Shown: in pieces, positions 9,865 through 20,272 of the stretch
How the letters are laid out: the number at the start of each line of letters is the position of its first letter
How positions within the stretch are numbered: the stretch's first letter is position 1
DNA from: Liolophura sinensis
Lineage: Eukaryota; Mollusca; Polyplacophora; Chitonida; Chitonidae
Reading direction: 5' to 3'
Length of the DNA stretch: 21,048 nt
Assembly: GCF_032854445.1 (NCBI RefSeq)
Contig: NW_027018496.1
Coordinates: forward strand, 1-21,048
Position numbers and translations under genes: made by a program
Notes under the pieces: model-generated
Told to the model about the DNA's origin: nothing
What the model saw: only the letters and a program-made list of their open reading frames with translations
Database searches by the model: none

Positions 9865-10413
9865 GCCTGGGCTTTTTGCTAATTAAATTCGGCTACATTT
9901 ACTATGTAATTATCGCGACTGGTCATTACTATAGTCAACTTTTGATTATAAGTTATGTGCCCTTCGGTAGCCCAGAAGACGTCAAATCTTTGGGCCAAGC
10001 CCATTTAACTCATCCAGCAATTGTCTTACTTCTAAGTCGAAGACAAACTCAATGTCTTATCTACCATGTTGAAAAACCACACCATTTGTATATAAAAAAC
10101 ACAAGGTACTTGATACAGTCTGATGTAAAAAGTACAATTAAACACTGACCCACATCAATAAGGTGCCAAAAAGATGCGCATTGGGCCAGGCATCTCCAGC
10201 TGTTGAAAAATTGCAAATTTCCTTGGTTTCCATGGAGTAAGAGCCGTTGCTGGGCACGTGATTTTCACATAAATGCTCATTCAATTGTAGCTACAGCCAT
10301 AAGTGTTGGTCGGAGAGCAACGCGGTTTGCACCATTCGATTTCTCGTCACAAAATACGTCGGATTAGCCTCTTACCAGCAGCATTGGAACAGTTTTTCCA
10401 CTTTTGGATTTTT
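9865..10413 (+). repeat. Monomer 19 (549 bp), A-type with CTGGGCAC
   Basis: AAATTC front, GTAATTATCGCG, AGT, A-type, private TCTGATGTAA, CTGGGCACGTG, tagct/ataag, CCTC...CATT, TTTTGG. Closest in its second half to monomer 24. Confidence 0.95.
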
Positions 10414-10953
10414 GCCTGGGCTTTTGCTAATTAAATTCGGCTACATTTACTATGTAATATCGCGACTGGTCATTACTATATTCAACTTTTGATTATAAGT
10501 ATGTTGCCCTTCGGTAGCCCAGAAGACGTCAAATCTTTGGGCCAAGCCCATTTAACTCATCCAGCAATTGTCTTACTTCTAAGTCGAAGACAAACTCAAT
10601 GTCTTTATCTACATGTTGAAAAACCACACCATTTGTATATAAAAAACACAAGGTACTTGATACACTCTGCTGTAAAAAGTACAATTAAACACTGACCCAC
10701 ATCAATAAGGTGCCAAAAGATGCGCAATTGGGCCAGGAGCTGTTGAAAAATTGCAAATTTCCTTGGTTTCCATGGAGTAAGAGCCGTTGTTAGGCACGTG
10801 ATTTTCACATAAATGCTCATTCAATTGTAGCTACAGCCATAAGTGTTGGTCGGAGAGCAACGCGGTTTGCACCATTCGATTTCTCGTCACAAAATACGTC
10901 GGATTAGCCTCTTACCAGCAGCATTGGAACAGTTTTACCACTTTTGGATTTTT
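10414..10953 (+). repeat. Monomer 20 (540 bp), pentamer lead copy with 7-bp deletion
   Basis: AAATTC front, ATT, GATACACTCTG, TTAGGCAC, tagct/ataag, TTTTACCAC end. The segment CATCTCC is missing, giving GGCCAGGAGCTG near 10733-10743. It is the shortest full copy. Confidence 0.95.
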
Positions 10954-11505
10954 GCTTGGGCTTTTTTGCTAATTAAATTCGGCTACATTTACTATGTAAT
11001 ATCGCGACTGGTCATTACTATATTCAACTTTTGATTATAAGTTATGTGCCCTTCGGTAGCCCAGAAGACGTCAAATCTTTGGGCCAAGCCCATTTAACTC
11101 ATCCAGCAATTGTCTTACTTCTAAGTCGAAGACAAACTCAATGTCTTTATCTACATGTTGAAAAAACCACACCATTTGTATATAAAAAACACAAGGTACT
11201 TGATACAGTCTGCTGTAAAAAGTACAATTAAACACTGACCCACATCAATAAGGTGCCAAAAGATGCGCAATTGGGCCAGGCATCTCAGCTGTTGAAAAAT
11301 TGCAAATTTCCTTGGTTTCCATGGAGTAAGAGCCGTTGCTGGTCACGTGATTTTCACATAAATGCTCATTCAATTGTCGCTACAGCCAAAAGTATTGGTC
11401 GGAGGAGCAACGCGGGTTTGCACCATTCGATTTCTCGTCACAAAATACGTCGGATTAGCCTCTTACCAGCAGCATTGGAACAGTTTTTCCCACTTTTGGA
11501 TTTTT
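10954..11505 (+). repeat. Monomer 21 (552 bp), pentamer second copy
   Basis: GCTTGGGC front, ATT, A-type, CTGGTCACGTG, cgct/aaaag, CCTC...CATT, TTTTGG. Small insertions occur in GGAGGAGC, CGCGGGTTT and TTCCCAC. Confidence 0.95.
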
Positions 11506-12058
11506 GCCTGGGCTTTTTGCTAATTAAATTCGGCTACATTTACTATGTAATATCGCGACTGGTCATTACTATATTCAACTTTTGATTATAGTTATGTGCC
11601 CTTCGGTAGCCCAGAAGGCACGTCAAATCTTTGGGCCAAGCCCATTTAACTCATCCAGCAATTGTCTTACTTCTAAGTCGAAGACAAACTCAATGTCTTT
11701 ATCTACATGTTGAAAAACCACACCATTTGTATATAAAAAACACAAGGTACTTGATACAGTCTGCTGTAAAAAGTACAATTAAACACTGACCCAAATCAAT
11801 AAGGTGCCAAAAGATGCGCAATTGGGCCAGGCATCTCCAGCTGTTGAAAAATTGCAAATTTCCTTGGTTTCCATGGAGTAAGAGCCGTTGTTAGGCACGT
11901 GATTTTCACATAAATGCTCATTCAATTGTCGCTACAGCCATAAGTGTTGGTCGGAGAGCAACGCGGTTTGCACCATTCGATTTCTCGTCACAAAATACGT
12001 CGGATTAGGCCTCTTACCAGGCCAGCATTGGAACAGTTTTTTCCACATTTGGATTTTT
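11506..12058 (+). repeat. Monomer 22 (553 bp), longest copy, mosaic
   Basis: AAATTC front, ATT, A-type, ACCCAAATC (shared with monomer 32), TTAGGCAC, and a mixed cgct with ataag. Short G/GC insertions occur in AGAAGGCACGTC, TTAGGCCTC and CCAGGCCAGC. One base is lost in GATTATAGTT. Confidence 0.95.
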
Positions 12059-12609
12059 GCCTGGGCTTTTTGCTAATTCAATTCGGCTACATTTACTATG
12101 TAATATCGCGACTGGTCATTACTATATTCAACTTTTGATTATAAGTTATGTGCCCTTCGGTAAGCCAGAAGACGTCAAATCTTTGGGCCAAGCCCATTTA
12201 ACTCATCCAGCAATTGTCTTACTTCTAAGTCGAAGACAAACTCAATGTCTTTATCTACATGTTGAAAAACCACACCATTTGTATATAAAAACAACAAGGT
12301 ACTTGATACAGTCTGCTGTTAAAAAGTACAATTGAACACTGACCCACATCAATAAGGTGCCAAAAGATGCGCAATTGGTGCCAGCATCTCCAGCTGTTGA
12401 AAAATTGCAAATTTCCTTGGTTTCCATGGAGTAAGAGCCTTTGCTGGTCACGTGATTTTCACATAAATGCTCATTCAATTGTCGCTACAGCCAAAAGTAT
12501 TGGTCGGAGAGCAACGCGGTTTTCACCCATTCGATTTCTCGTCACAAAATACGTCGGATTAGCTTCTTACCAGCAGCATTGGAACAGTTTTTCCACTTTT
12601 GGATTTTTT
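12059..12609 (+). repeat. Monomer 23 (551 bp), B-type, pentamer fourth copy
   Basis: CAATTC front, ATT, GGTAAGCCAG, B-type, TTGGTGCCAGC, CCTTTGCTGGTCACGTG, cgct/aaaag, CTTC with CATT (mixed), TTTTGG. Confidence 0.95.
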
Positions 12610-13156
12610 GCCTGGGCTTTTTGGTAATTAAATTCGGCTACATTTACTATGTAATATCGCGACTGGTCATTACTATATTCAACTTTGATGATAAGTTATG
12701 TGCCCTTCGGTAGCCCAGAGAGACGTCAAATCTTTGGCCAAGCCCATTTAACTCATCCAGCAATTGTCTTACTTCTAAGTCGAAGACAAACTCAATGTCT
12801 TTATCTACATGTTGAAAAACCACACCATTTGTATATAAAAAACACAAGGTACTTGATACAGTCTGCTGTAAAAAGTACAATTAAACACTGACCCACATCA
12901 ATAAGGTGCAAAAGATGCGCAATTGGGCCAGGCATCTCCAGCTGTTGAAAAATTGCAAATTTCCTTGGTTTCCAGGAGTAAGAGCCGTTGCTGGGCACGC
13001 TGATTTTCACATAAATGCTCATTCAATTGTAGCTACAGCCATAAGTGTTGGTCGGAGAGCAACGCGGTTTGCACCATTCGATTCTCGTCACAAAATACGT
13101 CGAGATTAGCCTCTTACCAGCAGCATTGGAACAGTTTTTTCCACTTTTGGATTTTT
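12610..13156 (+). repeat. Monomer 24 (547 bp), pentamer fifth copy
   Basis: TTTTTGGTAATT front, ATT, A-type, CTGGGCACGCTG (CACGTG interrupted), tagct/ataag, CCTC...CATT, TTTTGG. One-base losses occur in TTTGGCCAAG, GGTGCAAAAG and TCCAGGAG (CCATGG lost). Confidence 0.95.
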
Positions 13157-13701
13157 GCCTGGCTTTTTGCTAATTAAATTCGGCTACATTTACTATGTAA
13201 TATCGCGACTGGTCATTACTATATTCAACTTTTGATTATAAGTTATTTGCCCTTCGGTAGCCCAGAAGACGTCAAATCTTTGGGCCAAGCCCATTTAACT
13301 CATCCAGCAATTGTCTTACTTCTAAGACGAAGACAACTCAATGTCTTTATCTACATGTTGAAAAACCACACCATTTGTATATAAAAAACACAAGGTACTT
13401 GATACACTCTGCTGTAAAAAGTACAATTAAACACTGACCCACATCAATAAGGTGCCAAAAGATGCGCAATTGGGCCAGGCATCTCCAGCTGTTGAAAATT
13501 GCAAATTTCCTTGGTTTCCATGGAGTAAGAGCCGTTGTTAGGCACGTGATTTTCACATAAATGCTCATTCAATTGTAGCTACAGCCATAAGTGTTGGTCG
13601 GAGAGCAACGCGGTTTGCACCATTCGATTTTCTCTCACAAAATACGTCGGATTAGCCTCTTACCAGCAGCATTGGAACAGTTTTACCACTTTTGGATTTT
13701 T
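13157..13701 (+). repeat. Monomer 25 (545 bp), pentamer lead copy
   Basis: CCTGGCTTT front, TTATTTGCCC (shared with monomer 30), a private CTAAGACG, GATACACTCTG, TTAGGCAC, tagct/ataag, TTTTACCAC end. Confidence 0.95.
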
Positions 13702-14248
13702 GCTTGGGCTTTTTGCTAATTAAATCGGCTACATTTACTATGTAATATCGCGACTGGTCATTACTATATTCAACTTTTGATTATAAGTTATGTGCCCTTC
13801 GGTAGCCCAGAAGACGTCAAATCTTTGGGCCAGCCCATTTAACTCATCCAGCAATTGTCCTTACTTCTAAGTCGAAGACAAACTCAATGTCTTTATCTAC
13901 ATGTTGAAAAACCACACCATTTGTATATAAAAACACAAGGTACTTGATACAGTCTGCTGTAAAAAGTACAATTAAACACTGACCCACATCAATAAGGTGC
14001 CAAAAGATGCGCAATTGGGCCAGGCATCTCCAGCTGTTGAAAAATTGCAAATTTCTTGGTTTTCCATGGAGTAAGAGCCGTTGCTGGGCACGTGATTTTC
14101 ACATAAATGCTCATTCAATTGTCGCTACAGCCAAAAGTATTGGTCCGGAGAGCAACGCGGTTTGCACCATTCGATTTCTCGTCACAAAATACGTCGGATT
14201 AGCCTCTTACCAGCAGCATTGGAACAGTTTTTCCACTTTTGGATTTTT
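13702..14248 (+). repeat. Monomer 26 (547 bp), pentamer second copy
   Basis: GCTTGGGC front with AAATCGG, ATT, A-type with one A missing after TATA, CTGGGCACGTG, cgct/aaaag with GGTCCGG, CCTC...CATT, TTTTGG. Confidence 0.95.
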
Positions 14249-14794
14249 GCCTGGCTTTTTGCTAATTAAATTCGGCTACATTTACTATGTAATATCGCGG
14301 ACTGGTCATTACTATATTCAACTTTTGATTATAAGTTATGTGCCCTTCGGTAGCCCAGAAGACGTCAAATCTTTGGGCCAAGCCCATTTAACTCATCCAG
14401 CAATTGTCTACTTCTAAGTCGAAGACAAACTCAATGTCTTTATCTACATGTTGAAAAACCACACCATTTGTATATAAAAACAACAAGGTACTTGATACAG
14501 TCTGCTGTAAAAAGTACAATTGAACACTGACCACATCAATAAGGTGCCAAAAGATGCGCAATTGGGCCAGGCATCTCCAGCTGTTGAAAAATTGCAATTT
14601 CCTTGGTTTCCATGGAGTAAGAGCCGTTTGCTGGTCACGTGATTTTCACATAAATGCTCATTCAATTGTAGCTACAGCCAAAAGGTATTGGTCGGAGAGC
14701 AACGCGGTTTGCACCATTCGATTTCTCGTCACAAAATACGTCGGATTAGCCTCTTACCAGCAGTATTGGAACAGTTTTTCACTTTGGGATTTTT
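14249..14794 (+). repeat. Monomer 27 (546 bp), B-type, mosaic
   Basis: AAATTC front, CGCGGAC, ATT, B-type, CTGGTCACGTG, a mixed tagct with aaaagg, CCTC with TATT, TTTGGG. The tagct/aaaag combination recurs in monomer 32, five copies later. Confidence 0.95.
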
Positions 14795-15343
14795 GCCTGG
14801 CCTTTTTGCTAATTAAATTCGGCTACATTTACTATGTAATATCGCGACTGGTCATTACTATATTCAACTTTTGATTATAAGTTATGTGCCCTTCGTAGCC
14901 CAGAAGACGTCAAATCTTTGGGCCAAGCCCATTTAACTCATCCAGCAATTGTCTTACTTCTAAGTCGAAGACAAACTCAATGTCTTTATCTACATGTTGA
15001 AAAACCACACCATTTGTGTATAAAAAAACACAAGGTACTTGATACAGTCTGCTGTAAAAAGTACAATTAAACACTGACCCACATCAATAAGGTGCCAAAA
15101 GATGCGCAATTGGGCCAGGCATCTCCAGCTGTTGAAAAATTGCAAATTTCCTTGGTTTCCATGGAGTAAGAGCCGTTGTTAGGCACGTGATTTTCACATA
15201 AATGCTCATTCAATTGTCTCTACAGCCAAAAGTATTGGTCGGAGAGCAACGCGGTTTGCACCATTCGATTTCTCGTCACAAAATACGTCGGATTAGCCTC
15301 TTACCAGCAGCATTGGAACAGTTTTTTCCACTTTTGGATTTTT
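14795..15343 (+). repeat. Monomer 28 (549 bp), A-type
   Basis: GCCTGGCC front, ATT, GTGTATAAAA (TATA box changed), TTAGGCAC, a private GTCTCTACAG, CCTC...CATT, TTTTGG. It occupies the pentamer position where B-type would be expected. Confidence 0.95.
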
Positions 15344-15890
15344 GCTGTGCTTTTTGCTAATTCAATTTGGCTACATTTACTATGTAATATCGCGACTGGT
15401 CATTACTATATTCAACTTTTGATTATAAGTTATGTGCCCTTCGGTAGCCCAGAAGACGTCAAATCTTTGGGCCAAGCCATTTAACTCATCCAGCAATTGT
15501 CTTACTTCTAAGTCGAAGGACAAACTCAATGTCTTTATCTACATGTTGGAAAACCACACCATTTGTATATAAAAACAACAAGGTACTTGATACAGTCTGC
15601 TGTAAAAAGTACAATTGAACACTGACCCACATCAATAAGGTGCCAAAAGATGCGCAATTGGGCCAGGCATCTCCAGCTGTTGAAAAATTGCAAATTTCCT
15701 TGGTTTCCATGGAGTAAGAGCCGTTGCTGGTCACGTGATTTTCACATAAATGCTCATTCAATTGTAGCTACAGCCATAAGTGTTGGTCGGAGAGCAACCG
15801 CGGTTTGCACCATTCGATTTCTCCTGACAAAATACGTCGGATTAGCCTCTTACCAGCAGCATTGGAACAGTTTTTCCACTTTTGGATTTT
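15344..15890 (+). repeat. Monomer 29 (547 bp), B-type
   Basis: GCTGTGC front with CAATTTGG as in monomer 6, ATT, CGAAGGACAAAC, B-type, CTGGTCACGTG, tagct/ataag, CAACCGCGG, CTCCTGAC in place of CTCGTCAC, CCTC...CATT. Confidence 0.95.
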
Positions 15891-16436
15891 GCCTGGTCTT
15901 TTTGCTAATTAAATTCGGCTACATTTACTATGTAATATCGCGACTGGTCATTACTATATTCAACTTTTGATTATAAGTTATTTGCCCTTCGGTAGCCCAG
16001 AAGACGTCAAATCTTTGGCCAAGCCCATTTAACTCATCCAGCAATTGTCTTACTTCTAAGTCGAAGACAAACTCAATGTCTTTATCTACATGTTGAAAAA
16101 CCACACCATTTGTATATAAAAAACACAAGGTACTTGATACACTCTGCTGTAAAAAGTACAATTAAACACTGACCCACATCAATAAGGTGCCAAAAGATGC
16201 GCAATTGGGCCAGGCATCTCCAGCTGTTGAAAAATTGCAAATTTCCTTGGTTTCCATGGAGTAAGAGCCGTTGTTAGGCACGTGATTTTCACATAAATGC
16301 TCATTCAATTGTAGCTACAGCCATAAGTGTTGGTCGGAGAGCAACGCGGTTTGCACATTCGATTTCTCGTCACAAAATACGTCGGATTAGTATCTTACCA
16401 GCAGCATTGGAACAGTTTTACCACTTTTGGATTTTT
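15891..16436 (+). repeat. Monomer 30 (546 bp), pentamer lead copy
   Basis: GCCTGGTC front, TTATTTGCCC, GATACACTCTG, TTAGGCAC, tagct/ataag, GCACATTCG (one C lost), TTAGTATC, TTTTACCAC end. Confidence 0.95.
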
Positions 16437-16985
16437 GCTTGGGCTTTTTGCTAATTAAATTCGGCTACATTTACTATGTAATATCGCGACCTGGTCATTA
16501 CTATATTCAACTTTTGATTATAAGTTATGTGCCCTTCGGTAGCCCAGAAGACGTCAAATCTTTGGGCCAAGCCCATTTAACTCATCAGCAATTGTCTTAC
16601 TTCTAAGTCGAAGACAAACTCAATGTCTTTATCTACATGTTGAAAAACCACACCATTTGTTATATAAAAAACACAAGGTACTTGATACAGTCTGCTGTAA
16701 AAAGTACAATTAAACACTGACCCACATCAATAAGGTGCCAAAAGATGCGCAATTGGGCCAGGCATCTCCAGCTGTTGAAAAATTGCAAATTTCCTTGGTT
16801 TCCATGGAGTAAGAGCCGTTGCTGGTCACGTGATTTTCACATAAATGCTCATTCAATTGTCGCTACAGCCAAAAGTATTGGTCGGAGAGCAACGCGGTTT
16901 GCACCATTCGATTTCTCGTCACAAAATACGTCGGATTAGCCTCTTAGCAGCAGCATTGGAACAGTTTTTCCACTTTTGGATTTTT
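16437..16985 (+). repeat. Monomer 31 (549 bp), pentamer second copy
   Basis: GCTTGGGC front, CGCGACCTGG, ATT, A-type with GTTATATAAA, CTGGTCACGTG, cgct/aaaag, CTTAGCAGCAG, CATT, TTTTGG. Confidence 0.95.
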
Positions 16986-17532
16986 GCCTGGGCTTTTTGC
17001 TAATTAAATTCGGCTACATTTACTATGTAATATCGCGACTGGTCATTACTATATTCAACTTTTGATTATAAGTTATGTGCCCTTCGGTAGCCCAGAAGAC
17101 GTCAAATCTTTGGGCCAAGCCCATTTAACTCATCCAGCAATTGTCTTACTTCTAAGTCGAAGACAATCTCAATGTCTTTATCTACATGTTGAAAAACCAC
17201 ACCATTTGTATATAAAAAACACAAGGTACTTGATACAGTCTGCTGTAAAAAGAACAATTAAACACTGACCCAAATCAATAAGGTGCCAAAAGATGCGCAA
17301 TTGGGCCAGGCATCTCCAGCTGTTGAAAAATTGCAAATTTCCTTGGTTTCCATGGAGTAAGAGCCGTTGTTAGGCACGTGATTTTCACATAAATGCTCAT
17401 TCAATTGTAGCTACAGCCAAAAGTATTGGCCGGAGAGCAACGCGGTTTGCACCATTCGATTTCTCGTCACAAAATACGTCGGATTAGCCTCTTACCAGCA
17501 GCATTGAACAGTTTTTCCACTTTTCGATATTT
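16986..17532 (+). repeat. Monomer 32 (547 bp), pentamer third copy
   Basis: AAATTC front, ATT, GACAATCTC (shared with monomer 33), a private AGAACAATT, ACCCAAATC, TTAGGCAC, tagct/aaaag with GGCCGG, CCTC, CATTGAAC, and a TTTTCGATATTTG end. Confidence 0.95.
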
Positions 17533-18078
17533 GACTGTCTTTTTGCTAATTGAAATCGGCTACATTTACTATGTAATTTCGCGACTGTCATTACTATAGT
17601 CAACTTTTGATTATAAGTTATGTGCCCTTCGTAGCCCAGAAGACGTCAAATCTTTGGGCCAAGCCCATTTAACTCACCCAGCAAATGTCTTACTTCTAAG
17701 TCGAAGACAATCTCAATTTCTTTATCTACATGTTGAAAAACCACACCATTTGTATATAAAAACAACAAGGTACTTGATACAGTCTGCTGTAAAAAGTACA
17801 ATTGAACACTGACCCACATCAATAAGGTGCCAAAAGATGCGCAATTGGGCCAGGCATCTCCAGCTGTTGAAAAATTGCAAATTTCCTTGGTTTCCATGGA
17901 GTAAGAGCCGTTGCTGGGCACGTGATTTTCACATAAATGCTCATTCAATTGTCGCTGCAGCCAAAAGTATTGGTCGGAGAGCAACGCGGTTTGCACCATT
18001 CGAATTCTCGTCACAAAATACGTCGGATTAGCCTCTTACCAGCAGCATTGGAACAGTTTTTTCCACTTTTGGATTTTT
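17533..18078 (+). repeat. Monomer 33 (546 bp), diverged B-type
   Basis: Altered front GACTGTC and AATTGAAATCGG, GTAATTTCGCG, AGT, CACCCAGCAAATG, CAATTTC, B-type, CTGGGCACGTG, CGCTGCAGCC, GAATTC variant, CCTC...CATT. It has more private substitutions than most copies. Confidence 0.95.
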
Positions 18079-18625
18079 GCCTGGGCTTTTTGCTAATTGA
18101 AATCGGCTACATTACTATGTAATATCGCGACTGGTCATTACTATATTCAACTTTTGATTATAAGTTATGTGCCCTTCGGTAGCCCAGAAGACGTCAAATC
18201 TTTGGGCCAAGCCCATTTAACTCATCTAGCAATTGTCTTACTTCTAAGTCGAAGACAAACTCAATGTCTTTATCTACATGTTGAAAAACCACACCATTTG
18301 TATATAAAAAAGACAAGGTACTTGATACAGTCTGCTGTAAAAAGTACAATTGAACACTGACCCACATCAATAAGGTGCCAAAAGATGCGCAATTGGGCCA
18401 GGCATCTCCAGCTGTTGAAAAATTGCAAATTTCCTTGGTTTCCATGGAGTAAGAGCCGTTGCTGGGCACGTGATTTTCACATAAATTCTCATTCAATTGT
18501 CGCTACAGCCAAAAGTATTGGCCGGAGAGCAACGCAGTTTGCACCATTCGATTCTCGTCACAAAATACGTCGGATTAGCCTCTTACCAGCAGCATTGGAA
18601 CAGTTTTTTCCACTGTTGGATTTTT
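18079..18625 (+). repeat. Monomer 34 (547 bp), partial B-type
   Basis: AATTGAAATCGG front, ATT, AAAAAAGACAAGG with ATTGAAC (only half of the B marker), CTGGGCACGTG, AAATTCTC, cgct/aaaag, GGCCGG, ACGCAGTTT (a CpG lost), CCTC...CATT. Confidence 0.95.
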
Positions 18626-19173
18626 GCCTGGTCTTTTTGCTAATTGAAATCGGCTACATTTACAATGTACCATCGCGACTGGTCATTACTATATTCAACT
18701 TTTGATTATAAGTTATGTGCCCTTCGGTAGCCCAGAAGACGTCAAATCTTTGGGCCAAGCCCATTTAACTCATCCAGCAATTGTCTTACTTCTAAGTCGA
18801 AGACAAACTCAATGTCTTTATCTACATGTTGAAAAACCACACCATTTGTATATAAAAAACACAAGGTACTTGATACAGTCTGCTGTAAAAAGTACAACTG
18901 AACACTGACCCACATCAATAAGGTGCCAAAAGATGCGCAATTGGGCCAGGCATCTCCAGCTGTTTAAAAATTGCAAATATCCTTGGTTTCCATGGAGTAA
19001 GAGCTCTTATTGGAACTTGATTTTCACATAAATTCTCATTTAATTGTCGCTACAGCCAAAAGTAATGGTCGGAGAGCAACGTGGTTTGCACCATTCGAAT
19101 TCTCGTCACAAAATACGTCGGATTAGCCTCTTACCAGCAGCATTGGAACAGTTTTACCACTTTGGGGATTTTT
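18626..19173 (+). repeat. Monomer 35 (548 bp), diverged copy without E-box
   Basis: CCTGGTC front with AATTGAAATCGG, GTACCATCGCG, CAACTGAAC, then a substitution cluster at about 19004-19020 (AGCTCTTATTGGAACTTG) that removes CACGTG. It has AAATTCTC, ACGTGGTTT, GAATTC variant, TTTTACCAC. Confidence 0.95.
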
Positions 19174-19723
19174 GCCTGGGCTTTTTGCTAATTCAATTCG
19201 GCTATATTTTCTATGTAATATCGCGACTGGTCCATTACTATATTCAACTTTTGATTATAAGTTATGTGCCCTTCGGTAGCCCAGAAGACGTCAAATCTTT
19301 GGGCCAAGCCCATTTAACTCATCCAGCAATTGTCTTACTTCTAAGTCGAAGACAAACTCAATGTCTTTATCTACATGTTGAAAAAACCACACCATTTGTA
19401 TATAAAAACAACAAGGTACTTGATACAGTCTGCTGTAAAAAGTACAATTGAACACTGACCCACATCAATAAGGTGCCAAAAGATGCGCAATTGGGCCAGG
19501 CATCTCCAGCTGTTGAAAAATTGCAAATTTCCTTGGTTTCCATGGAGTAAGAGCCGTTGCTGGTCACATGATTTTCACATAAATGCTCATTCATTTGTCG
19601 CTACAGCCAAAAGTATTGGTCGGAGAGCAACGCGGTTTGCACCATTCGATTTCTCGTCACAAAATACGTCGGATTAGCTTCTTACCAGCAGTATTGGAAC
19701 AGTTTTTCCACTTTGGGATTTTT
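19174..19723 (+). repeat. Monomer 36 (550 bp), B-type with CACATG
   Basis: CAATTC front, a private GGCTATATTTTC, ATT, B-type, CTGGTCACATG, cgct/aaaag, CTTC...TATT, TTTGGG. Paired with monomer 38. Confidence 0.95.
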
Positions 19724-20272
19724 GCCTGGGCTTTTTGCTAATTAAATTCGGCTACATTTACTATGTAATATCGCGACTGGTCATTACTATATTCAACTTT
19801 TGATTATAAGTTATGTGCCCTTCGGTAAGCCCAGAAGACGTCAAATCTTTGGGCCAAGCCCATTTAACTCATCCAGCAATTGTCTTACTTCTAAGTCGAA
19901 GACAAACTCAATGTCTTTATCTACATGTTGAAAAACCACACCATTTGTATATAAAAAACACAAGGTACTTGATACAGTCTGCTGTAAAAAAGTACAATTA
20001 AACACTGACCCACATCAATAAGTGCCAAAAGATGCGCAATTGGGCCAGGCATCTCCAGCTGTTGAAAAATTGCAAATTTCCTTGGTTTCCATGGAGTAAG
20101 AGCCGTTGCTGGTCACGTGATTTTCACATAAATGCTCATTCAATTGTCGCTACAGCCAAAAGTATTGGTCGGAGAGCAACGCGGTTTGCACCATTCGATT
20201 TCTCGTCACAAAATACGTCGGATTAGCCTCTTACCAGCAGTATTGGAACAGTTTTTCCACTTCGAGATTTTT
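19724..20272 (+). repeat. Monomer 37 (549 bp), A-type
   Basis: AAATTC front, ATT, GGTAAGCCC, A-type, ATAAGTGCC, CTGGTCACGTG, cgct/aaaag, CCTC with TATT, and a private ACTTCGAGATT end. Confidence 0.95.

Larger units (their letters stand above)
10414..18625 (+). repeat. Pentameric higher-order repeat, three units of ~2.73-2.75 kb (monomers 20-34)
   Basis: Units start at 10414, 13157 and 15891, spaced 2743 and 2734 bp. The lead monomers 20, 25 and 30 alone carry GATACACTCTG (elsewhere GATACAGTCTG). They also end with TTTTACCACTTTTGG and are each followed by GCTTGGGC. The second monomers 21, 26 and 31 share CTGGTCAC or CTGGGCAC with the cgct/aaaag marker. The third monomers 22 and 32 share ACCCAAATC, and 27 and 32 share the rare combination tagct/aaaag. 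The fourth monomers 23 and 33 are B-type. The middle unit is scrambled: B-type sits in 27 and 29 instead of 28, suggesting later conversion or a local rearrangement. Confidence 0.75.
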
